Source: Mercurialis annua
Taxonomy: Eukaryota; Streptophyta; Magnoliopsida; Malpighiales; Euphorbiaceae
Direction: 5' to 3'
Assembly (NCBI RefSeq): GCF_937616625.2
Contig: NC_065571.1
Span: 8,992,501 to 9,056,500, forward strand
DNA length: 64,000 nucleotides
A program made the translations under genes and the position numbers. Under the pieces are notes generated by a model. It was given only the letters and a program-made list of their open reading frames with translations. It had not been told where the DNA came from and did not search any database. Below, piece after piece: positions 23,910 through 35,589 of this stretch. Each line of letters begins with the position of its first letter. Within the stretch, counting starts at the first letter, position 1.

Positions 23910-24767
23910 TAAAGTGCTTGAAATTGATGTGATTTGAATCGTCTTCTCAATGTCTATGATAGAAAAATGATTTATATCAAATTTTTAGAGGTAGAAGAAA
24001 GAACCAGAGGAACAAGCCGCCATACAAAATCTTGTTCCCATGCGGAGTATGGCCAAAGGTACAAGCTGGACCCTCAAGTTGGGTTGGCATTTCAATTTAG
24101 ATCCCTATAGTTTCATTATTCCAACAAGGAGCTCAAGTTATAAAAAAATATATAAAACAAACAAATTTTCATTTTGCGGTTATATTATTTTCGCTTATAT
24201 AGACATTTTTTTCTTTTAAATATTCAATTGAGCTGATCTCTTGTTGCATGTGAAGAAAAAATCGACACCCATTTCTTTCTTCATTTAGAAGATAAAAAAA
24301 TAGTGTACCAAAAATTTCAAAAAAGAAAAGAAATAGATCCATAAAAAATGATCAATTAACTCGTCCTCTAAATGATTGTCCTTCATTTATGCCGTTTGCC
24401 TCCATACAATTTGTTTAGAATGTAGATGAAGTGTTTGATGGAATTTCTATGAGATATTTGCAATGTGTGTGCGATTGTGAACTTGGCTAAAAACTTATTT
24501 TTTCTAAACATGCATTTTTTTCAAATTACAACTCAGGGGTTCAAATGATCCAAAATGTAAAGTTGTAGGTTTTTTACTCTTTTTCTAAATAACTTTTTTA
24601 ATATTTCTTGACAAATTGAAGGGGTGAATTGATAATTTGCCTTTTTAAATCAGGCATGAAAACAAAGCCGGCAAACATCAGACTGAAGTTTTTCAAAAAA
24701 AATTAACCTCTCCGGTAATACAGATAACGATCTGCAAACAAAACCGCTAAGAATACGACGTCGGAAA
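23910..24767. promoter_or_regulatory. Shared intergenic region of two divergent genes
   Basis: This 0.86-kb region separates the start codons of the RNI-like gene (-) and AUG4 (+), so both promoters and 5' UTRs must lie here. No strong TATA box was identified for either gene and no transposon was recognised. Confidence 0.5.
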
Positions 24768-26598
24768 ATGGTGAAAGGACTACAAGGAAGCCAAAAATTA
24801 CCTGCCGATGTGATTCAGGTGATCGATCAGCTAGAACGGCACTGCTTAGCACCTGATGGATCTCTCATTTCCAAATCTGCTTACCACGACCTTCAACTTG
24901 TACAACTCTATACAACTCTCACATTTAGTTTTCTGCTTGGTTCCCGAGAAAATTGAAACAGACTATTGAAACTTTGGTATAATTGTTTTGTATTGTGGTA
25001 ATGTTTTTGGTTTCAGGCTAGAGAGGAAATGTGTAGAGAAAGGCTGCGTTATTTAGAAGCAATGGTAATTTTTGACCTAAATTAGGGTTTTGGTTTATCA
25101 ATTGTGAATTTTAATTGAGTGCTATTGTTAATTTTTTTATTTATTTTTTAAATAAGGAAATGGTTAAATTAAATGTAGGCAACTTACTGCGAAGCAATTT
25201 CTATGGTGGAAGAGTATCAACAAGCTGTCTCAGTGGGTAATCTTGGCGGCGGGGGTGGGAGTGGGGGCATTCGTGATACTCAAGGATTGTATCCCCAACT
25301 TAGCTTGAAGAACTCTCCTCAGGTATTGTTATTTATATTGATGATTGCTGATATATATTTTATATATAGTAGTCAGTAGATTATGACAGTCGTCACTTTT
25401 TGCACTCTTGGTTTATATAAAAAGTATACTATACTTTGTTTATGTTTCCCTCTGGAAATATAGTTGATGTTAGATAAGGTTCTATTATTGCAAGTATGAC
25501 TGTAGATAGGCATCTAAAGATGCCACCTTTCCGTTGAAAAAGATAACTATTGAATATAGTTATGCGTTGCATATAAGTTTCTTTAAGCAAGCACATTGGT
25601 ATTATATAGATTTGGCAAAAGGATGGTATTGGATTTTAATTGCATTTTTGCTTAGAGGAATTTTGTTGCCTGTCTTCTAAATTTAGGTTTACGAAACTCT
25701 AGAACATCGGTTAGTTGTAGCAGAAGCGGCTCAGAAATTGAGGCTTCCTCTTATATCAAAGGATGGTGAAATCCACGAGGAGGAAATAGAAAAATGGAGT
25801 ATAATGTCACGAAGCTCCCTTGATAGTACAAGTACCAGCGCTACAATCAGCTCAAGCTCTAATTCAATAAATTATACAAACAGCTCTGCAAACAGTACTA
25901 CTCTTGGTGCTGCTGATTTGGCAGAACCTGGAGTTGGTGGTGTTCCTAATCGCTTCCTTGGTATAACACCTGCCTATTTATGGCAAACTCAGCTTCAGCA
26001 AATGCCATTAGTGATGGTAAGCTACTTATAACGTGTGAACTGTTGATATAATTGCTGCAGAGAAAAAACATATGAGCTTTGCATTTTACATCAACTTATA
26101 ATCTATCTGCAATTGTAGGACATGGCAGAATATCAGATGTCACTTTCACATGAAATTGAGGCACGCTTGAAGGATAAATGCGATAAGTTAGCTGATGCTT
26201 TTATTGATGATTTTGGTAAGCCTTTTGACTTGCTCCCATTTCCTCTATTTCTCTGCTCTCTCATAAATTCTTTTTTCCCTATATTGATCTCGTGGTTGCA
26301 TGCTTTCTTGTAAACGAATGCTTTTGCCTCATTGTATATGTGATAAGCATTGTTTTAAATAGAGGCTGTTAGGTTACATAAAGCCGCTATTTAAAGGATT
26401 TTAAACTTTTTGTTACCGTTTTTACCGTTATCTATCTGTTATTATTTTTTGCACTGGTAATGGCGGTTAGGGCTGTTATCTAAAGGTAACAGCCATTATT
26501 GAAACCGTTAATATTTTATTGTCTTGTATTTCTTTCATGAGCATATCTTATTTTATTATTAACATGATAATTCTATTTTATTATACTATACAATAATG

Positions 26599-26633
<35 letters not shown>

Positions 26634-28753
26634 TATAGAATTATATATTTTACAATTCTTTTTATTAGATATTTGTATAGTTTAATTTCATTTAACTCCT
26701 TTAAAAACTATTAATTCCACATGCTTTACATTTTTTTTAAATTGCACCTTGGTTAACCGTTATGTAAGTTAGAGTTATACATTTCCGTCTTATGCAGTTG
26801 TTACCACAATTTAAATCCATGGTTATAAGTAGTTCTTTTTGGTGTATTGGGAGATAAGTGGCTCGAGTACATACTGTGGAATTTCATGTTTCAGCTTGAT
26901 CTATGTATCAACTTCTAGAGCTAGGCATATCAATTTAGAGTATGACAATACTTGAAATTCTAGGTGATCAATTGTTTTGGTTGCATTTGTGTTAGAAACG
27001 GTAGAGGATGATGCTTACATAAAAATGTAGTTGTGTTTTGCATAATGTATGAATTTTATTTGCTGATCAAGTGAATGTAGTTTGTGTGTCTATAATTAAA
27101 AGGATAGATTCATCCATGTTTTGCTGCTGCAGATTCTTCTTCTGCTGGCCAAAATTCAACTGCACGACTTCCGGAAAGGTTTGAACTATTCTTTCTTGTT
27201 AGTCTTCTCAATGCACTTTTTCTCGACGTGAGATGCATATCAAAATTGCTCCAAACAGGAGATTGTGTTATGATATGTTTTGCTCTCCCTATCTTTTGCG
27301 TTATCAGGGTTAAATTAATAATTGAGGAAATTGAAAGGGAAGAAGCTGCACTGCGGGAGGATCTCTACTCTGCAGATAGAAAGTTTGCAGAATACTACAA
27401 TGTAAGTTGAGAAATGTGTTATATCTGTATAATATGTTCATCTCTTTTTTGGTTTCCAAACTTCAAATTACATATATTCTTCTGTGGTATTATATCATAG
27501 CCCTCCTATTGACCTGTAAGGTGATTTTTCTTGTTTCTTGAGAAGGTCTTAGAGCAGATACTGGCAGTTCTCATTAAGCTTGTAAAAGATCTGAAGTTAC
27601 AACATCAGCATAAATATGTAAGCATTTTATTTTGCAATTGTGGAAACTGAGCAAATCTTTTGAATTTGGTTTGATAATAAATTCTTTTCTCCTTACTACA
27701 TGAATGGACAGTTAAACTTTTTGTCCAAATGTTTATAGGATAACCTACAAAAAACTTGGTTGTGCAAAAGATGTGAGACTATGAGTGCAAAACTAAGGTT
27801 CGTTGTGCTGCTTGCTATTTATTTATATTTATACTCCTTTTTTTATCCTTTTACTGCAATGAAATGAAGAAGACAGAAACGCACATGCTCATTAAGTAAC
27901 TGCTGTGATGAGAAGCCACCGGTTTACTCTTTGATACAAGTGTAATTGATTATACAGGGTTCTAGAGCATGTTCTACTCCTCGAAACTTACACCGAGGAG
28001 TCCATACCAGCCCTTCATAAAATAAGGTGCTTGATCATGGATTTTTTTTTTTTTAAGTTGTGTACTCAGTTTAGAGGTTGCATTGGCCTTTAAAACAATC
28101 TTGTTTTTCTGTTACAGAAAATACCTTGTAGAGGCAACGGAAGAAGCTTCTAATGCATACAGTAAAGCGGTTTGTTTCTTTCCTAGTGATTAGTGTTTAT
28201 TGTGATCTTGCTAGAGATTCCCTTCATTATTGCTAACCATGGAAATGGAAACGCGGAAATAGGAAAAACTAAAGCGGAAAATAACGAAACAATATTTTTT
28301 GCAAGAATATTGTTCTAAATATAGAGTTTAAGAATTTCAAAAGCTTTTTATGAAAACGGTAATGAAATGTAGAAACCTAATACTAGAGAAATTTCCATAC
28401 AACATAGCTCAAACTTTGAGGATCACATTAATGTTACATTTATAGTTATAGACTTCTAGTTCATAGTTATACATGTTAGTTCTGCTCCTGGTTTTGATGA
28501 TCTAATTATGTCGTTGCTAGGTTACACGCCTCCGGGAATATCAAGGAGTAGATCCTCATTTCGACTCAATTGCAAGACAATATCATGACATTGTAAAGGT
28601 ATACAATCAGCATGGAACAGATGTTTATGATTTGTCAATTCTTTTGGTAGCTCTAATATTATTATCATCCCACAGAAATTGGAAAATATGCAATGGACTA
28701 TCCATCAAGTTGAAATGGACCTGAAACGGTTGCCGGATCATCCAAGCTCATGA
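24768..28753 (+). CDS. AUG4: AUGMIN subunit 4 (HAUS4-type)
   Basis: Exons: 24768-24899, 25017-25064, 25179-25322, 25687-26016, 26119-26215, 27133-27178, 27308-27401, 27546-27617, 27739-27797, 27958-28026, 28118-28169, 28521-28598, 28676-28753. Total 1299 bp, 432 residues, close to the known plant AUG4 length. AUG4 is part of the eight-subunit augmin complex that recruits gamma-tubulin to existing microtubules in spindle, phragmoplast and cortical arrays. Recognition rests on the N-terminus LPADVIQVIDQLERHCLAPDGSL, AREEMCRERLRYLEAM, ATYCEAISMVEEYQQAVSV and the C-terminal SIARQYHDIVKKLENMQWTI. Much of the protein looks helical and coiled-coil prone. A Gly-rich linker (GGGGGSGG) in exon 3 and a Ser/Thr/Asn-rich loop in exon 4 interrupt it. 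No defects seen. Confidence 0.93.
26602..26629. repeat. (TA)n microsatellite in AUG4 intron 5
   Basis: About 14 uninterrupted TA units in the 0.9-kb intron 26216-27132, followed by duplicated 'gaattata' pieces. Confidence 0.9.
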
Positions 28754-29889
28754 TTTGGATGCGCATCCTAAAATCTTGTATAATGTCAATGATTTGTTTT
28801 TGTCATCCTTTGAATTTTCTGTCATATTTGTAAAGTAATTTTTTTTTTGGTGAGTATGAACAAGGAGGCTAGGAGCCTGCTGGATATTTTGTATAGCTAT
28901 TAGCAATGTTGTGGTAGGGATTGTAGTTTAATGTGTGCCAGGCCCCATTTTCAGCACAATTGTTAAGCTGATGAACACTAATGGAGTAGAGTTTAAAAAT
29001 CATCGCAATTTTAATCTAAAATTCAAAACTCTGACTTGAGTTTAAAATTATATTTCTAGTTCCAATTCTCAATTATGATTCGATAGAAAACTTCATTGAA
29101 TCTTTTTTTAAGTATGATCATTTGTCTATACCTGAGGACAACTATTGAGAAATAAATTAAAAAACTGAATTGTGTTAAATTATCAATTTTAAAAAAAATT
29201 AAAAAAACATAAAAATCAATCATTCCATAAATAATAATATATAAAATAGTTTTTAAACAATAATATTAAAAATTTTATATTCAAATACTTAAAATGAATA
29301 GTATTATTATTAGGTCTAAATTTGATTTCCGATTTTAAATTTTTGTATTTTTCATTAAAAAATAAAAAATAAATAATTTAATCAAATTTAATTTTTATTT
29401 TCTGTAAAAAAAACAATTTATTTTTCAACCAAACAAAAATCAGTTTGCACAATCCTACTAGTGCATTGATCTCGAAGCTAGTATAGCAGGACAAAGAGAA
29501 TTGGATCCTAAAGCAACTCTTCAAAAGTCGAACGGACCCAATTCATTGTTGTTTTGTTTCTGGATTCCTCTCTATCCAGCCTGGGTCCCCCAAAGCGTCA
29601 ACTAAACGCATCAACCACCCAAAAATTCCACGTCATCAATGATCCCAACCCTCCATCTGTCCTCTTCTTCAATCCCCACCCTCCAATCCTTGACCCAACC
29701 CCTGGTTATCTTAACTCAACCACAGTTTAGTACCTTCCTTCACAAGTAAATACCGCCCCCCCACTCCTCTACAAAACCCCCCTATAAATACCCCTCCTCG
29801 CTTCTTCATAACTCATTCTCATATTTTCTAAGTTCCCCTTTATTTCTCCGATTGTTTTACACAGTTCGTGATCTTTGTGAATCAAGTAC
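28754..29889. promoter_or_regulatory. AUG4 3' flank and SUI1-1 promoter
   Basis: The first ~700 bp is AT-rich without features. The sequence becomes C/T-rich from about 29570. CTATAAATA at 29782-29790 is a good TATA box about 100 bp before the SUI1 start. The pyrimidine-rich leader after it is common in plant translation-machinery genes. Confidence 0.6.
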
Positions 29890-30219
29890 ATGGTTGAGCT
29901 AGAAATTCAGGTTCCGACGACTTTCGATCCGTTCTCCGAGGCCAAAGATTCCGGCGCTAAAGATTATGTGCATATCCGTATCTACCAAAGGAATGGAAAG
30001 AAAAACCTGACGACAGTTCAAGGCTTGTCTAGAGAATACAGCTTGGAGAAAATTCTGAAGTCTCTCAAGAAAGAATTTTGCTGCAATGGAAATGTTGTGC
30101 AGGATAAAGAACTTGGCAAGGTGATTCAGCTGCAGGGAGATCAGCGCAAGAACGTTCAGAGTTTTCTTGTGGGTGCTAATCTTGTCAGGAAGGATCTTAT
30201 CAAGATTCATGGTTTTTGA
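29890..30219 (+). CDS. SUI1: Translation initiation factor eIF1 (SUI1 homologue) 1
   Basis: Single-exon ORF of 109 codons, near the usual ~113 residues of plant SUI1. eIF1 binds the 40S subunit near the P site and enforces accurate start-codon selection. The N-terminal tail has the plant hallmark FDPF followed by an acidic/Ser stretch. The SUI1 fold starts at YVHIRIYQRNG. The basic loop RNGKKNLTTVQG (34-45) contacts the P site in known eIF1 proteins. The core continues with ILKSLKKEFCCNGNVVQD and VIQLQGDQRKNV and ends in KIHGF. The body is normal for the family. The ATG is preceded by a TATA box and leader with no obvious 5' UTR intron. A diverged paralogue lies about 11.5 kb downstream on the same strand. 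Confidence 0.96.
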   Translation: MVELEIQVPTTFDPFSEAKDSGAKDYVHIRIYQRNGKKNLTTVQGLSREYSLEKILKSLKKEFCCNGNVVQDKELGKVIQLQGDQRKNVQSFLVGANLVRKDLIKIHGF

Positions 30220-30521
30220 TTGAGTGATCTTCTGGTGTTGATGATCTATTATTATTGGGTATAGGAGTTGTAAGTTTGAGTTTGGCTGGTTTGATTTTGA
30301 TGCAAAATTATAGTTATTGGATGTATTTTTCAAGTTTTATATTTAATAATGAAGATGGGGTGTTCTTGGTTTGATGTAATGATTGGTTTTGTGATTTGTT
30401 CTAAGATTTGGATTGAACTATCCATTTTATTTACGTTCCTACATAATAAGATAATCAATAAACATATTTTTAGTAATTCTTTTTTAATTTACCAACGACC
30501 TAATATTAAGGGGGTCAAAAT

Positions 30522-31603
30522 TAGGGATGGCAATGGGGAGGGGATTCCCCGTTCCCCGTGGGGACCCGCCCCTAATGAGGCGGGGAATCCCCACCAATTA
30601 CCCCCATGGGTACGGGGAAGGGGGAAAATCATTCCCCAACCACGGAGATGGGGAGGGGACGGGGAGTATAGTCCCCACCCCATGGGGATCCCCATCCCCG
30701 TCCCCATGGGGATCCGATTTATATTTATGTATATTTATATTATATTATAAGTTTTAGTATGTTATTTATAATTTTAAATAATTTAACATAATTTTTTTTA
30801 TTAGTTTCTATTTAGTTATAAATATATAATATTATAAAAAGTAGGCCTAATGTCTTAAAAAAACCCCGACCTTTTAGCCCCTTTTCAATTATACCCTGAC
30901 GTTGAAAATTTGTCAATTTTACCCTATTTTGCATTTTTGTGTTTCAATTGTACCCTGAAATATTAAATTAACGTCTTTTTTACTTGAAAAAAAATTTAAA
31001 AACATCCTCCATGTCTAGCATATATTAATTGTATGTTTTTAAAATTTATTTAAATTTAGTTAAATTAATTAAGAATTTAAAATAGTGTTAATTTGATTAT
31101 GGTTTTTAGTTAGTTTTTAATAATAAAGGACTTATTTGTACTTTTTTGAAGAAAAAAGAATTTAATTTCATCTTTAGACTTAGTTAATTGAATGATTTCA
31201 TCATTTAAGTAAAAAAATTAACAAAAATTAAAAAATTGGGGTACAATTGAAAACGGAAAATTCAAAAGTGGGTAAAATTGATGATTTTTCAACGTCGGGG
31301 TGGAATTGAAAAAAAGTCTAAAGGTGAGGGGGTTTTCAGTGATTAGGCCTAAAAAGTAATAGTATTTTCTATAATAAATTTTTTTTCCAAATATTTTATG
31401 AAAATAATAAAATTATTTATAAATTATATTTAATTGTACGGGGAACGGGGATCCCCATGGGGATGGGGAATCCATGGGGATGGGGACGGGGATGATTTTA
31501 TCCCCATTAATTAAATGGGGACGGGGATGGGGATTCCCCATAGACGCGGGGATGGGGATGGGGATGGCTTCCCCGTCCCCACCCCGCCCCATTGCCATCC
31601 CTA
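30522..31603. mobile_element. hAT-type non-autonomous element with G/C-rich GGGGATGGGG arms
   Basis: Termini TAGGGATGGCAATGGGG and its exact complement CCCCATTGCCATCCCTA. Perfect 8-bp TSD GTCAAAAT at 30514-30521 and 31604-31611, as expected for the hAT superfamily. Both arms are built of GGGGA(T/C)GGGG minirepeats of about 170-200 bp that stand out sharply in this AT-rich region. A MULE-type MITE (30844-31349) is nested in the AT-rich centre. The short open frames in the arms are artefacts of the minirepeats. Confidence 0.88.
30844..31349. mobile_element. MULE-type MITE, family A copy 2 (506 bp), nested in the hAT element
   Basis: Ends GGCCTAATGTC.. / ..GTGATTAGGCC with long inverted arms containing 'ccgaccttttagcccctttt' and 'taccctgacgttgaaaattt' or their complements. 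Perfect 9-bp TSD TAAAAAGTA at 30835-30843 and 31350-31358. It lies wholly inside the hAT element, so it inserted later. Confidence 0.9.
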
Positions 31604-31611
31604 GTCAAAAT

Positions 31612-32026
31612 GGGTCAAGACACGATAGTACAATTCGTCTAACACGTAAATTTGATGAAATCCGGGTTGAGATTTAGCGGGTTCGTGTTAAAAACGTGTT
31701 AACCCGTTTATGACACGAAATAAATGGGGGCTAAGCACACAAATCACCCAAATAACCCCTTTCTTTTTATAAATACATCAGCTAATAAATAAATGCAGTA
31801 ATCTCTCACAAAAAAAAATAGTTTTCATAAATACCTCAAAACCTAAAATAAGCTAATTTAATATTTAAATAAGACAAGTATACCCCCCTTCTTCCCAAAC
31901 ATGCAGCCAAATCTTCACATCACCTTCTTCTTTCCTTCAGGTCATCAAACATCCGTTAACACAACATCTTTCATCAGTAGCTTCTTCAAAATCACAAGCA
32001 TCTGGAGATTCTAACCGCCGACTTAC
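31612..32026. other. Spacer downstream of the thaumatin-like pseudogene
   Basis: No gene found on either strand. I looked for a further thaumatin exon on the minus strand and did not recognise one. Confidence 0.4.
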
Positions 32027-32472
32027 CTAACATCGTAGAAATCCAAACCTTCGGCGTTATTAACAGTAAACTCAGCTAAAGTCGCCGGTGGAATAGCGGC
32101 GCTTCCGCCACTCGAGCTTATCGGTGTCGCAATCGACAGTAAGACAAGAGAATTTACCGTAAGGATCTCGAGAACAGTGACCAAGACGGTGGAATGGAAA
32201 CAGATCTTGATTTTCCGGGTTTGAGAGTGAAGGCGGTGGTAGGAGACAGTGAGGAGGTAGTGTCGGAGAGGATGCCAAGCTAGACGGTGTAACGACATTT
32301 GTTGATGAATTTGAAAGAAATCGAATTAACAACTGTAAGTTAATGAGAAATTAGTGATTAAATTAAAAATTAGAGATTAATGATTAAAGATTGATCGATG
32401 GAGTTTACTTGAGAGATGTGAATTGATGGATAGAAAAATGAAGAGGGTGAAGGAGAGGAGGAGACTATTCAT
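32027..32472 (-). pseudogene. Thaumatin-like protein (PR-5 family) pseudogene, 5' part only
   Basis: Exon 1 (32472-32409) encodes a hydrophobic signal-peptide-like MNSLLLSFTLFIFLSINS and ends in a GTAAAC donor. Exon 2 (32332-32027) follows a TTACAG acceptor in the correct phase. It encodes recognisable thaumatin-family blocks: FINKCRYTV, TAFTLKPGKS, SIPPSWS, DPYGKFSC, IPPATLAEFTVN and GLDFYDV. Disabling changes are visible: a TAG where the family has Trp (after RYTV), loss of most of the W-G-R-T segment with a frameshift, and a second frameshift before the PPATLAEF block. Exon 2 ends at a GTAAGT donor-like site, and the second half of the protein is absent. Thaumatin-like proteins are usually ~225-residue secreted defence or osmotin-like proteins. 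Confidence 0.82.
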
Positions 32473-32603
32473 TGTTTGAGTGAGTAAATGAAGAATTGCA
32501 TTTTTTAATAAAAGAAATGAAGAATCGCGTTCAGAAAAAGTGAATTTAGTTTGTCTTTTCATTTTTGTTTTTACAAGGGAAGGTGGCAATTGCCTTTGAC
32601 AAG

Positions 32604-35211
32604 TGTAATACCCCAAAATATTAAATTATCTAATTGGACCACTTGTCCAGTCTGGATTTGTCAGAGTGGCCAAATCGGAAAGTTTTCCGATAAATAAGTT
32701 TTAGTAGGTCGGTTTTGGAAAGGATTATATGCGAGGAATTTAATAATATATTTCAATTCTAAAGACATAATTGGAATTGAAAAGAAAAATGTTAAGAAAG
32801 TCGCAAAATAAAGTACAAGGACTAAAATGGTAATTTAGCCATATAAATTCCGAAGTGAAAATTATTTCGCCAGGGTCCGCGAAATATTTATAGTATATGT
32901 GGTAAAAGTTTCGGGTCAATCGGAGACCTTTTAAAATTTGGACGCGGATGCGTTTTGGGCTAAATTGTAATTTTTGAAAGTTCAAGGACCAAAACGTTAA
33001 TTAACCAATTAAGTCTCGAGAATTGTAATTAAAAGATTATTGGCGGAAAATAATAATTTTGGGCTAAGTATTATTTATATGGATATAAATAATACGTGAG
33101 TAATTGAGTTAAAAAGATAATTTAACCATTTGGTTAAATTAGAAAGTTTGAAAGAGAATTGGTTTAAGTTAAAGAAATGAAGGATTAAAAGAGTACATTA
33201 TCCATGTTATATATATGAGAAGATATGAATCAGAAGGAAGAAGGATTCAGAGGATACGCACAATTCATCGATCCTACCTGTCGTTACTTCACGGTTTCGC
33301 CGTTCGGAGTCCGTTTCAAGCGATTTTCGCGTCTATCTCTTCAAAATCGAAGGCTCTATCCATCCTAATCTTTGAATCAAGGTAAGAGATCGATAATTGG
33401 TGCGGAATTTGAATTTTAGTTGGCTGTTTTAGAGGAATTAGCGTGTTAATGTTGAATTCGACGTTTTGAGGTCGTTTTAATGTTTTGGGCGAAAACGGAA
33501 TTACGGGTTTTGTGAGATAGGTTGTTATTTGTGTTTCTGGAATGTCGGAACACGTCGGGATGCCCGGAAATGGATTCCGGGACGGTGCGAAAGATCGCAC
33601 ATAAAAGTGTGCGGGCGCACACAAAAGTGTGCGGGTGCACACTAGGTTGTGCGCGCGCACAGAGACAACCAACAGTTGGAGCATTTCCGTCCCGTTTTGA
33701 CCTAATTTTCCGATTTCAAGTACGTCGGACATTGAAAAGGAAACATAAACCCCGAAAACGTGAAATTTGGATATCGAACATGACATGTTCGATTAGGATA
33801 TCGAGGTATAAGAAACATATGATTGGAAATCGATTAACAAGAGATATAACAAATATCTCGAGTAAGTATCAGAACACGATCTAAGTTAATAGTCGTATTT
33901 GGAATACGATCGTGTTAACTTAAGTTTATAACTTAGGAGTTTAGTACTAAGCCTACGTTTATGGATTAAACGTACAGGTAACTTGACTAAATAACTGACG
34001 TACCGGCAAGCTACCAAGCCGTATAGCTTGAGTGGCTACGCGATCGGACAACGCATGGAGCTTACGCTTGCGGGATTATAATATTGCATATTTGGATAGC
34101 GGTCACTGTGAGTTGCACTTTACTTTCGTGTATTATATATTAAAATTATTTTATATAAATACATATACTGTTTACACGCATCACATTATATATAATTAAT
34201 TGAAATGTTATACGTTTATTTAATTTCTATATACGAGAACTAGTATACGATTCGAAGAAACTAGCTACCTATTGGGTGTCAATAGGCTGTGTGATCACCA
34301 GTATTGAGTCAGTCTAGTGTGTTTGCATTTGAGAAATGATTTGACACATCTGGGAGCTGATGATGATTATGAAATTTACGATTGGGTATATGATTTCGAT
34401 ATGAGAGTGAACTCGGCTACGGTGTAGTCTGGAAGTTCCCCGTATCTAGTGGCTGGGCCACCAGCGAGTTGGACTCGCAATTGATATTTACGATTGGGTT
34501 GAATGATATATGATTATTCGTGAGATGTGTCGCATGCTAGGATATTAGTTTCGTACGGATCAAATACCTGTTTATATGTTTTATATTATTGTCTTCTTGA
34601 GATGCGATGTTATATTTTTATACTAATACCGTTAGTAACTTGCAAGCTCACTCAGTATTTCCCAAAATACTGACCCCCTCACAGTGTTTCCTTTCAGGTG
34701 ACCGGAGTCGGATCAGACAGACCATCTCCTTTGTGTCGACAGCCTTTTGGCTTACACAAAGTATGAGCTTTTATAGAGCTGCAGTAGTTAGTAGGTGTCA
34801 GTATAAGGTTTATGATTCAATTTTAAACGGTATTTGAAAAGTAAACTCTGATATAATTTTATAAATAAGTTGTTTATAAAGATGACGTTTTATCCGTTTG
34901 AATTTTGTACCAATTGCCTTGAGAGGAATTGGTTATGATTATGACTAGAAACAGGGCGGTGCTGGATAGTAGATATCGCTCGGTAAGACCCTGGTTTCTA
35001 AGAATTGTGCTGCGAACGTTTTGAGGAAAGGAATATGATATTTTGATATTTGAATTATATTACTTAAAGAAAGATTTCTGAAAACGTATTATATATAATA
35101 ATATGTTTTAATCGCGAAAAATTTATATTGATTTTAGGCTTTCTACGGGTTCCGGAGCTACCACTCCCGTGCCCTAGCGCCGGTCGCGGCTTAATAATTT
35201 GGGTCGTGACA
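32604..35211 (+). mobile_element. Probable solo LTR or large LTR-derived element (2608 bp)
   Basis: TGTAATACCCC..GGTCGTGACA with TG..CA ends and a perfect 5-bp TSD ACAAG (32599-32603 and 35212-35216), the signature of LTR-retrotransposon integration. There is no gag-pol coding. Landmarks shared with 6209-7382, and inverted at 56840 onward, are 'acgggttccggagc..ccctagcgccggtcgcgg' near the 3' end and a CTCACTCAGTATTT-loop-AAATACTGACCCC hairpin at 34648-34676. Given the intact TSD and lack of internal genes, LTR-LTR recombination leaving a solo LTR is the simplest reading. A TRIM/LARD-type derivative is the alternative. Confidence 0.82.
33585..33661. repeat. Four consecutive short GC-rich palindromes inside the LTR
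   Basis: GTGCGA-aaga-TCGCAC (33585-33600), GTGTGCGGGCGCACAC (33607-33622), GTGTGCGGGTGCACAC (33627-33642) and the perfect palindrome TGTGCGCGCGCACA (33648-33661), separated by A-rich spacers. Confidence 0.85.
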
Positions 35212-35216
35212 ACAAG

Positions 35217-35589
35217 CTTAAGAACAATACTTATATTATGAGAAATCCTCAATAAATCATGCCTTAACCATTGAAACAGAGAATTAAGGGGAGCTTCATG
35301 GCATAATTATAATGGGGTATGAGAAACCCCCTTCATACCTTCTCCTCATGCAATCACATTTTCATTGGTGTTACTGCATATCAATAACTATCCAGCAAAT
35401 TAAGGTTAGGGTCAATAGTGTTCATTTGCAAATGGCCAGTAATGACTTCTCTATCTGTTGTATGTCTTGAAGAGTCCAAAGAAGGTTGGACTTTATTCAC
35501 AAATTATTTACCTTTTGACCTTTATAACAGTTTTGGGTGGTTTTTTTTTCTTCGGTTATTTTCTTTTTCTATCCAAATTTAAATTGCTA
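35217..35589. other. Gene-free DNA downstream of the LTR insertion
   Basis: This is the original flank of the insertion site. No gene or repeat identified. Confidence 0.4.

Noticed and set aside
30349..31677. Pro/Gly/Met-rich open frames around 30489-30757 and 31413-31677 on both strands
   Set aside because: They are translations of the GGGGATGGGG minirepeats of a hAT element, open on both strands because of the repeat.
33316..33884. Overlapping 120- and 156-codon frames
   Set aside because: They lie inside the LTR-like element across the GC palindromes, overlap on opposite strands and match no gag or pol motif.
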